Of a DNA stretch of 13,444 nucleotides, positions 7,730 through 13,444 are shown piece by piece. The position numbers and the translations under genes were made by a program. The stretch lies in assembly GCA_015655165.1 (NCBI GenBank), contig JAATFN010000289.1, forward strand, positions 1 through 13,444. The letters are read 5' to 3'. The notes below the pieces were generated by a model, which was given only the letters and a program-made list of their open reading frames with translations, had not been told where the DNA came from and made no database searches. Numbering within the stretch: the first letter of the stretch is position 1; the number at the start of each line of letters is the position of its first letter. This DNA is from Betaproteobacteria bacterium (lineage in GTDB: Bacteria; Pseudomonadota; Gammaproteobacteria; Burkholderiales; Burkholderiaceae_D).

Positions 7730-8259
7730 TAGGACATATCAAGCAAATGGCGTGCATGATAACAATGCAAAAACGCCTGCTTCATATAACGTTCGACACT
7801 GGCAATTGAAATATGCAACGCTTTGGCAATGTCTGCATGCGTCATGCCGTCTAATGTTCGCATTAAAAAAGCCTGGCGCACACGTAATGGCAGGCCATTT
7901 AACAAACGGTCAATCGCTTCGACCGCTTCGCGAACGATGGCATAGTCTTCGGTAGACAAGGCAAATGTCTCCGTCTCATTGGCCAATACGTCGCGCCAGA
8001 TCTGTTCGAGTTCGCTTCTGCGCCAGAATGTGTAGAGTACCCGCTTTGCCAGCGTCGTCAAAAAGGCACGCGGTTCGGTGATCGTTTCATGAATTTGGCG
8101 CGAGCTAATGACACGCATGAATGTATCGTGTGTCAAATCTGCCGCCTGATGCGTATCCCCCAGTTTTTTACGCAGCCACCCATGTAACCAGTAATGGTGA
8201 TCCCGGTAAAGGGTTTCGACATGCGTATGGATATCCAGAGGTTCCGACATAGTGATCAT
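7729..8259 (-). CDS. fecI: FecI-type ECF RNA polymerase sigma factor (right copy)
   Basis: This 176-residue iron-starvation sigma factor is the first gene of the cassette with fecR and the STN receptor. Region 2 covers about residues 15-82 (LYRDHHYWLHGWLRKKLGD, ADLTHDTFMRVI, FWRRSE). Region 4 covers about 112-166, with the helix-turn-helix MTHADIAKALHISIASVERY. It shares the HHxWLxxWLRxKLG and AADLxHDTFxRV patterns with the FecI at 937-1470, so the two are paralogues with presumably different target promoters. ATG codons at 8259 and 8250 are both possible starts, and neither has a clear Shine-Dalgarno. A Fur-like site lies just upstream. Confidence 0.94.
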   Translation of the reverse strand: MITMSEPLDIHTHVETLYRDHHYWLHGWLRKKLGDTHQAADLTHDTFMRVISSRQIHETITEPRAFLTTLAKRVLYTFWRRSELEQIWRDVLANETETFALSTEDYAIVREAVEAIDRLLNGLPLRVRQAFLMRTLDGMTHADIAKALHISIASVERYMKQAFLHCYHARHLLDMS

Positions 8260-8275
8260 GTATGGGTCAACAGAT

Positions 8276-8294
8276 GATACTCAAAATGAGAATC
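8276..8294. promoter_or_regulatory. Probable Fur box upstream of fecI (right copy)
   Basis: GATACTCAAAATGAGAATC matches the 19-base Fur consensus GATAATGATAATCATTATC at 13 positions, and ends 17 bases before the sigma-factor start codon. The element TGAGAA is also found in the Fur-like site of the other fecI. The match is weaker than that site but is in the expected place. I could not fix a promoter here. Confidence 0.55.
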
Positions 8295-8355
8295 AATCGC
8301 GTTTGATTGTAACATTGCACTATGCTGCCAGCAATACATCCACGTGTTATACCTG

Positions 8356-8712
8356 CTACCCGGCTATCAAGGCGACAATACCGATGGCAGCAGGTATTGC
8401 CTGAATATAGAGAATTTTACGACTGGCTGTGACCGCACCATAGATACCGGCGACCAGTACACATGACAAAAAGAACAGTGCGACATGTATTCCCGCAACA
8501 CCCAGCCACAAGCTCCAGACAAGCCCCGCTGCCAGAAACCCGTTATATAAACCCTGATTGGCTGCCAACACTTTGGTGCTACGCGCGAAGTCTTCTTTTA
8601 GCCCGAATGCGCGACGTCCTGACGGTTTGTCCCACAAAAACATTTCCAGCACCAGAATATACACGTGGATCAATGCCACAACAGCTATCACGCTACCGGC
8701 AAATACAGACAT
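8356..8712 (-). CDS. DUF1304 family small integral membrane protein
   Basis: This 118-residue hydrophobic protein has four likely membrane helices (about 3-25, 50-70, 72-92 and 100-118). The family-typical pattern is present: an N-terminal helix with HVYILVLEMFLW, then the loop RRAFGL and a segment containing ANQGLYNGFLAAGL. Proteins of this kind are usually annotated DUF1304; no biochemical role is known to me. A clear Shine-Dalgarno (AGGAG, 8719-8723) precedes the ATG by six bases. It follows xdhC on the same strand after 143 bases that contain a long imperfect hairpin, so it may be the last gene of the transport operon or separately expressed. Confidence 0.85.
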   Translation of the reverse strand: MSVFAGSVIAVVALIHVYILVLEMFLWDKPSGRRAFGLKEDFARSTKVLAANQGLYNGFLAAGLVWSLWLGVAGIHVALFFLSCVLVAGIYGAVTASRKILYIQAIPAAIGIVALIAG

Positions 8713-8727
8713 GGTGTTCTCCTGATC

Positions 8728-8797
8728 ATGACGGGATGGACAAGCAATTTGCCTGCTATGAACGTTCCATCATACCCTGCTTTGTCCTTCCCGCCAT
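8728..8797 (-). repeat. Imperfect inverted repeat between xdhC and the DUF1304 gene
   Basis: Arms 8728-8746 and 8778-8797 pair almost fully: ATGACGGGATGGACAAGCA faces TGCTTTGTCCTTCCCGCCAT, with two mismatches and one extra base. They enclose a loop of 31 bases. In the transcript the structure would end about five bases before the Shine-Dalgarno of the DUF1304 gene. It has no U-tract, so attenuation, mRNA processing or stabilisation is more likely than simple termination. Ten bases of one arm (TTCCCGCCAT) recur in the hairpin at 13355-13392. Confidence 0.5.
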
Positions 8798-8855
8798 CAC
8801 AAGCACTGACCAGAAACCACCTGCATAAAGAGAATGTGTTGCGGATAATAGCGCA

Positions 8856-9884
8856 CTAGCCACACTGCAACACATTGTCTGCAGCAGGCATGCTGTCTTG
8901 TTGTGTTGATTTGGCACCTTCCACACTCCATATCTTGGGAATGGCAACGCCGTTTTTGACAGCAACAATTTCGGCGATAATCGAAATCGCAATTTCGGCC
9001 GGTGTCTTGCTGCCGATAAAAATCCCGACTGGCCCATGCAAATGGCTGATCTCTTCTTCAGTCACGTCAAACTGCCTGAGCCGCTCACGCCGCAGATGAT
9101 TGTTCTTGCGCGAGCCTAACGCCCCCACATAAAACGCCGGTGTCTTGAGTGCCTGCATCAAGGCCAGATCATCAAGCTTTGGGTCATGTGTGACAGCAAC
9201 AACTGCACAACGTGCATCCAGCAACATATCATCGACCGTATCATCGGGCATGGTACGTAACAGCGTCACACCATCCACGTCCCACGCATCCATGTATTCA
9301 CTACGTGGATCACACACCGTTACCTGAAAATCCAGTCCGAGTGCCATCTGGCACAAGTAACGTGACAATTGCCCGCAACCGATCACCAAGAGGCGGTAAC
9401 GCGGGCCATGGACATTCACTAGCCGGTCGCCATCAAACGACAATTGTGCATCGCCCACAGCAGATGCTATGGTGGCATGACCACTGTGCATATCTACCGA
9501 GCGACAAGGTGTCTTTCCCGCTAATACACCCGCCAATAATTCGGCAATGTTGCTGCCGGCAAACAGAGGCTCTGTCACCAGTTCGATCGTGCCCCCGCAT
9601 GGCAAACCGAAACGGTGTGCCTGATCGGCATCGATACCATACGTCAGTACATCAGGTCGACTCTGGACAATGCCTGTGCGTTGTACATTCAGAATCAGGT
9701 CATCTTCAATACAACCACCGGATACCGACCCGGCAACGCGACCGTCTTCCCGGATGGCCAACATCGCGCCCACAGGACGCGGGGAAGAACCCCAGGTGTG
9801 TACCACTGTCACCAGTAATACCTTGTGCCCTTCATTCATCCATTGCACACTATGTTTCAGGACATCCAGATCGACACTGTCCAT
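8856..9884 (-). CDS. xdhC: XdhC/CoxI-family molybdenum-hydroxylase maturation factor
   Basis: XdhC-type proteins bind molybdenum cofactor, assist its sulfuration and deliver it to xanthine dehydrogenase or related molybdenum hydroxylases in the cytoplasm. The protein has 342 residues, the usual two-domain form. The N-terminal domain shows the family motifs TWGSSPRPVGAML (30-42), GSVSGGCIEDD (52-62) and GLPCGG (93-98), with Cys58 and Cys96 in the conserved places. The C-terminal Rossmann-like domain begins RLLVIGCGQLSRYL (164-177), followed by VAVTHDPKLDD (229-239), YVGALGSRKNN (252-262) and GSKTPAEIAISIIAEI (291-306). The start has a strong AAGGAG site. Its gene begins 15 bases after the livF stop, so it is co-transcribed with the ABC transporter. 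No molybdenum hydroxylase gene lies in the window. Confidence 0.92.
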   Translation of the reverse strand: MDSVDLDVLKHSVQWMNEGHKVLLVTVVHTWGSSPRPVGAMLAIREDGRVAGSVSGGCIEDDLILNVQRTGIVQSRPDVLTYGIDADQAHRFGLPCGGTIELVTEPLFAGSNIAELLAGVLAGKTPCRSVDMHSGHATIASAVGDAQLSFDGDRLVNVHGPRYRLLVIGCGQLSRYLCQMALGLDFQVTVCDPRSEYMDAWDVDGVTLLRTMPDDTVDDMLLDARCAVVAVTHDPKLDDLALMQALKTPAFYVGALGSRKNNHLRRERLRQFDVTEEEISHLHGPVGIFIGSKTPAEIAISIIAEIVAVKNGVAIPKIWSVEGAKSTQQDSMPAADNVLQCG

Positions 9885-9899
9885 GCTGCTTCTCCTTCT

Positions 9900-10634
9900 T
9901 CAGACAGAAAGATAACTACGCCGCACCTCATCATTCGCACTCAATTGCTGCATTGTCCCCTGATAGCGGATATGGCCGTTTTCCAGTACGTAGGCACGGT
10001 CACTCACCAGTTCTGCGAAATGCAGATTTTGTTCTGAAAGTAAAATCGACATGCCCTCGCGTTTCAAGGTCATGATCATATTGGCCATCTGCTCGACAAT
10101 GACCGGCGCCACACCTTCTGAGGGTTCATCCAGCAACACCAGATAAGGGTTGCCCATCAAAGTGCGCGAAACCGTCAGCATCTGTTGCTCTCCACCACTC
10201 ATCTGGCCTCCGGGGCGATACGGCATTTCTCCCAGATTCGGAAACAGCGAAAATAATTTTTGCGGTGTCCATTCGACGGCACCTTCGCGTGCAGGTTGAC
10301 GGCCCACTTCCAGATTCTCCATCACAGTGAGATCGGAAAACACGCGCCGGTCTTCAGGCACAAAACCCATGCCCATACGCGAAATCTGGTAAGGCTTGGA
10401 CTTGGCAATATCGTTCCCGCAAAACTCGACCTGGCCATTGGAACGCTCCAGCAAACCCATGACCGCCTTCATTGTCGTCGACTTGCCGGCACCATTACGT
10501 CCCATCAATGCAACGACTTCGCCACGCCTGACTTCAAGACCGACATCAAACAGGATATGTGCACGCCCGTAGAATGCATTGAGGTCACTGACTTTGAGCA
10601 GAATGTCATCTGCATGTTGCACACTTGCGCTCAC
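9900..10634 (-). CDS. livF: HAAT-family ABC transporter ATP-binding protein LivF
   Basis: This is one of two ATPase subunits of a branched-chain-amino-acid-type importer, acting on the cytoplasmic face of the inner membrane. It has 244 residues, normal for LivF. Walker A is GRNGAGKST (45-53), the signature is MSGGEQQ (145-151), and Walker B is LVLLDEPSEGVAP (165-177). The following SEQN (200-203) is close to the VEQN usual in LivF. The start is a GTG at 10634 that overlaps the livG stop by four bases (GTGA), indicating translational coupling. The substrate cannot be read from this subunit; Liv-type systems also move urea, amides, aromatic acids and purine-like compounds. Confidence 0.94.
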   Translation of the reverse strand: MSASVQHADDILLKVSDLNAFYGRAHILFDVGLEVRRGEVVALMGRNGAGKSTTMKAVMGLLERSNGQVEFCGNDIAKSKPYQISRMGMGFVPEDRRVFSDLTVMENLEVGRQPAREGAVEWTPQKLFSLFPNLGEMPYRPGGQMSGGEQQMLTVSRTLMGNPYLVLLDEPSEGVAPVIVEQMANMIMTLKREGMSILLSEQNLHFAELVSDRAYVLENGHIRYQGTMQQLSANDEVRRSYLSV

Positions 10635-11401
10635 AATGCTTTCCCCTCTTTTTCAAATGTCTTTCCGGTACCAAAATACACTTCCTGAACCTTGGGATGA
10701 TTACGAATTGTCTCACCATCGCCTTCGGCGATCAGTTGGCCACGTGCCAGCACAATCATGCGATCGGCAAACTCGAACACTACATCCATGCTGTGCTCGG
10801 TAAACAGGACAGACATATTTTTTTCCACAACCAGTTTCTTGGTTAATGCCATTAACGCGTTGCGTTCGCGCGGCGCCATACCTGCTGTGGGCTCGTCCAT
10901 CAACAAAAGGCGCGGCTTGTTGGCCAATGCCACAGCAAGCTCGACACGTTTGACGTCGCCATATGCCAATACACCGCACGGGCGTTGTGCCTGAGCTGCC
11001 ATGCCAACCTGTTCCAGCAAGGACATTGCCTCATCCAGAAAGAACGACGATGCAGGTTTCCACAACTGGAACAGACGGCTTTCACGCGAGAGGATTGCCA
11101 TCTGGACGTTTTCTACAACCGTCATGGAGCTGAACGTCGCTGCGATCTGGAAAGTACGTCCTACGCCCAAACGCCAGATATCACGCGGTTTCATACCGGC
11201 AATGTCATGGCCGTCGAATGTAATCGAACCGGTCTCCGGACGATATTGGCCGTTAAGAATATTAAAACACGTTGATTTACCCGCCCCATTGGGTCCCAGT
11301 AGCGCCAGCAATTGGCCTTCAGGAAGGGTAAATGAAATCCCGTTGACCGCTTTGACGCCGCCAAATGATTTACTGATATTGTCGACTTCAAGCAGGTTCA
11401 T
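10631..11401 (-). CDS. livG: HAAT-family ABC transporter ATP-binding protein LivG
   Basis: This is the second ATPase subunit of the importer, 256 residues long. Walker A is GPNGAGKST (36-44) and the Q-loop glutamine is Q85 in GRTFQ. The signature is LAYGDVKRVELAVAL (145-159), a variant of the LSYGDQRRLEIARAL form common in LivG. Walker B is LLLMDEPTAGMAP (165-177) and the switch histidine is in TEH (201-203). The C-terminal segment with IRNHPKVQEVYFG, typical of LivG, is present. Its ATG overlaps the permease stop codon by four bases (ATGA). Confidence 0.95.
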   Translation of the reverse strand: MNLLEVDNISKSFGGVKAVNGISFTLPEGQLLALLGPNGAGKSTCFNILNGQYRPETGSITFDGHDIAGMKPRDIWRLGVGRTFQIAATFSSMTVVENVQMAILSRESRLFQLWKPASSFFLDEAMSLLEQVGMAAQAQRPCGVLAYGDVKRVELAVALANKPRLLLMDEPTAGMAPRERNALMALTKKLVVEKNMSVLFTEHSMDVVFEFADRMIVLARGQLIAEGDGETIRNHPKVQEVYFGTGKTFEKEGKAL

Positions 11402-13341
11402 GCTGCCTCCTTGTCGGCATTGACGGCTTTGTTGGCATGTAGCCCTGCCTTATTATCGATTGTGCCATCACGACGGATGAAGCGCTGGAAATAACCCGCG
11501 ATACCTGCAGGGAACAACAGCACCAACGCCAAGATAGTGAGCCCTAAAATTGCACGCCAGTAATCGGTCTCGCGTGAGATGACATCATGCAACCAGGTAA
11601 ATACCGACGCACCAACGATCGGTCCCAGCAACGTCTGTACGCCACCTAACATGACCATGACCAAACCATCGACCGAGCGCGATACGCTGATGGCTTCAGG
11701 CGAAATACTGCCTTTGGAAAAAGCAAACAATACACCTGCCACACCGCAGAACACACCTGCCAACGCGAACGCCATCCAGTGAATACGCTTGACGTTGATA
11801 CCGATCGCATCCGCACGCAAGAAGGAATCGCGACCTGCACGCATGGCGTAACCAAATGGCGAAAAAAGAACGCGGCGTAACAGCAATACACCGATCACAC
11901 TAAACACCAGTGCCAGATAGTAATACGCGGTAGGCGAAGACAACCAGGGCGCAGGCCATACACCGACTATCCCGTTGCTGCCGCCTGTCACATCATTCCA
12001 TTGGTAAATGATGGCCCATACGATCTGGGCAAAAGCCAGTGTCAACATCGCGAGATAGGTACCTGACAGACGCACGCAGAACCAGCCGAATAGCAATGCT
12101 CCCAGACCTGCCACGATCGGTCCTGCAATGATGGCAACTTCCATTGGCAAATGCAGTTTGGTGACAACCAGGGCTGCCGTATAGGCACCCAGACCAAAAT
12201 AGGCGGCATGACCAAACGAATGCATGCCACCTGGCCCCATGATGAAATGCAAGCTTGCCGCGAACAATACTGCAATGAGTATCTCGACCAAAAGCACGGT
12301 CAGATAAGGGAAACTTTTACTGAGCAGCGGCGCTGCCACCATAAAAGCCAACACCAGCCACCCCATCTTGCGCATGGCAGGACTGGCTTTGCTCATCGGC
12401 GCTTCAGGCTCACCAGTATTACGTGATGCAGCCTGTGGTTTACCCATGAGACCCCATGGACGTACGACCAGAATAAAGGCCATGACCAGAAATTCGACCA
12501 CAAGCGTTAACTTGGACAATGACATATCCATGCCGAACAACGATATCTGGCCGATGGCAACAAATACTGCCTTGATTTCAGCGATCAACAATGCAGCCAT
12601 GAATGCACCGACAATCGACCCCATGCCACCGACAACAACGACAACAAAAGCACTGCCGATCGTTTCCAGATCAAGCGCCAAATTGGCAGGAACACGCGGG
12701 CCTTGCAATGCACCACCCAGGCCTGCCAGTAAACAACCGAGTGCAAACACACCGGTAAACAGCCAGGATTGATTGATCCCCAGCGCACCAACCATTTCAC
12801 GGTCTTGTGTCGCCGCACGAATGAGTGTGCCCCAGCGTGTCTTGTTTAACACCAGCCAGAGCATACCGAGCACAACCGGGCCGATAAAAATCAAGACCAG
12901 ATCATATTGCGGGATACGGCGTCCAAGTAGTTCTACCGCGCCAGACAAGCCAGGTGCCCTGGGGCCGAACAGATCTTCCGGGCCCCAAAGGTAGAGCGCG
13001 GCATCTTTGATGATCAATACCAGTGCGAATGTCGCCAGCAACTGGAACAGTTCCGGTGCGCGATAGATACGGCGCAAAATGACGATCTCGACTAACGCGC
13101 CCAACAAGGCAACTGCCATGGCCGAGAGTAATACTGCGGACCAGAAACCCAATCCGCTGGAGCCGATCAAACTGACCATCGTATAGGCAATATAAATGCC
13201 TATCATATAAAAAGAGCCATGCGCGAAATTGACAATGCGCGTTACACCAAAAATCAACGACAAGCCGGCTGCGACTAAAAACATCGTCGATGCATCAGCC
13301 AAACCGTTAATCATTTGAACAATAAAACTTGAGAGAGTCAT
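11398..13341 (-). CDS. livHM: Fused LivH-LivM permease of a HAAT-family ABC transporter
   Basis: One chain carries both inner-membrane permease halves. From the ATG at 13341 it has 647 residues. The LivH part covers about residues 1-300, with GLSLIFGVTRIVNFAHG and the coupling loop GTLIRAATQDREMVGALGIN. The LivM part covers about 325-620, with SLHFIMGPGGMHSFGHAAYF, LSGTYLAMLTLAFAQIVWA and the matching coupling loop YAMRAGRDSFLRADAIGIN. A polar linker (about 300-326, after VRPWGLMGK) joins them and contains an internal ATG at 12396 with no good Shine-Dalgarno, consistent with a true fusion. I prefer the start at 13341 because GGGGA lies seven bases upstream. An ATG at 13368 would give 656 residues but sits inside a hairpin arm. 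The stop overlaps livG. Confidence 0.95.
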   Translation of the reverse strand: MTLSSFIVQMINGLADASTMFLVAAGLSLIFGVTRIVNFAHGSFYMIGIYIAYTMVSLIGSSGLGFWSAVLLSAMAVALLGALVEIVILRRIYRAPELFQLLATFALVLIIKDAALYLWGPEDLFGPRAPGLSGAVELLGRRIPQYDLVLIFIGPVVLGMLWLVLNKTRWGTLIRAATQDREMVGALGINQSWLFTGVFALGCLLAGLGGALQGPRVPANLALDLETIGSAFVVVVVGGMGSIVGAFMAALLIAEIKAVFVAIGQISLFGMDMSLSKLTLVVEFLVMAFILVVRPWGLMGKPQAASRNTGEPEAPMSKASPAMRKMGWLVLAFMVAAPLLSKSFPYLTVLLVEILIAVLFAASLHFIMGPGGMHSFGHAAYFGLGAYTAALVVTKLHLPMEVAIIAGPIVAGLGALLFGWFCVRLSGTYLAMLTLAFAQIVWAIIYQWNDVTGGSNGIVGVWPAPWLSSPTAYYYLALVFSVIGVLLLRRVLFSPFGYAMRAGRDSFLRADAIGINVKRIHWMAFALAGVFCGVAGVLFAFSKGSISPEAISVSRSVDGLVMVMLGGVQTLLGPIVGASVFTWLHDVISRETDYWRAILGLTILALVLLFPAGIAGYFQRFIRRDGTIDNKAGLHANKAVNADKEAA

Positions 13342-13354
13342 GCCTATGTCCCCA

Positions 13355-13392
13355 AGGTTTCCCGCCATTATGTTGATGATGGCGGGAAACCT
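13355..13392 (-). repeat. Perfect hairpin between the binding-protein gene and livHM
   Basis: Fourteen-base arms AGGTTTCCCGCCAT (13355-13368) and ATGGCGGGAAACCT (13379-13392) are perfectly complementary with a 10-base loop. It lies 12 bases after the stop of the upstream gene and before the Shine-Dalgarno of livHM. There is no U-tract on the minus strand. In operons where an abundant binding protein precedes membrane components, such hairpins often stabilise the upstream message or partly terminate transcription, and that is the likely role here. Confidence 0.75.
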
Positions 13393-13404
13393 GTTATGAA
13401 TAAA

Positions 13405-13444
13405 TTACTCTGCAGGTCGCAGTTTTTTTACTTCAGCGTCGGGC
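13405..13444 (-). CDS. C-terminal end of upstream gene, probably the ABC substrate-binding protein (partial)
   Basis: Only the last 12 residues (PDAEVKKLRPAE) and the TAA stop at 13407-13405 are visible; the rest lies beyond the right edge. The frame, a short charged C terminus, the position directly before fused liv permeases and the intervening hairpin all suggest the periplasmic substrate-binding protein of the transporter. The assignment rests on context, since the visible part is too short for recognition. Confidence 0.5.
   Translation of the reverse strand, partial: PDAEVKKLRPAE

Noticed and set aside
9212..10075. Long plus-strand open frame (287 codons) over xdhC and livF
   Set aside because: It is antisense to two well-supported genes, its translation is rich in His, Pro, Arg and Ser with no domain, and it has no ribosome-binding site. 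It is a shadow of the real coding frames.

Overview
The window looks like chromosome from a Gram-negative bacterium, most likely a betaproteobacterium of the Burkholderiales. Support for this comes from two TonB-dependent outer-membrane receptors, two FecI/FecR-type regulatory pairs, a branched-chain-amino-acid-type (Liv/HAAT) ABC transporter with fused permeases, and a moderate base composition (roughly half GC, by eye). I see no transposase, phage gene, CRISPR array or rRNA. Genus cannot be assigned from this sequence alone.

Layout from left to right. (1) Positions 1-1470, minus strand: an ECF sigma factor of the FecI type followed by a FecR-type anti-sigma regulator that runs off the left edge. 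A Fur-box-like palindrome and a candidate promoter lie just upstream. The receptor this pair should control would lie beyond the left edge. (2) 1668-1783, plus strand: a complete tRNA-Lys(CTT) gene and a strong intrinsic terminator. (3) 1784-4061, plus strand: a leader carrying two palindromes with a shared core (TGCAACA-N-TGTTGCA), then a TonB-dependent receptor resembling the zinc receptor ZnuD but without its His-rich loop. (4) 4062-4182: a gap between convergent genes with nested inverted repeats. (5) 4183-8259, minus strand: a complete fecI-fecR-receptor cassette. The receptor has an N-terminal STN signalling domain, and a Fur-like site precedes fecI. (6) 8356-13444, minus strand: an apparent operon reading substrate-binding protein (only the last codons are visible) - fused permease LivHM - LivG - LivF - XdhC, and then a small DUF1304 membrane protein after a 143-base gap.

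How the parts work together. Regions 1, 3 and 5 form a metal-acquisition neighbourhood. Fur with iron probably represses both sigma-factor genes. When the STN receptor binds its ferric siderophore, it would signal through FecR to release FecI, which then transcribes the receptor gene. The ZnuD-like receptor probably answers to a different regulator that binds the paired palindromes; Zur is the natural candidate but is not proven. Region 6 is a solute-uptake operon. The tight coupling of xdhC, a maturation factor for molybdenum hydroxylases, to a Liv-type importer suggests that the imported substrate is a purine or another N-heterocycle oxidised by a xanthine-dehydrogenase-type enzyme. This is inference, because no such enzyme lies in the window.

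Nothing here is clearly a wholly new system. The observations most worth a second look are the paired palindromic operators, the ZnuD-like receptor without its His-rich loop, the liv-xdhC linkage, and two hairpins within the transport operon that share a 10-base stem sequence.
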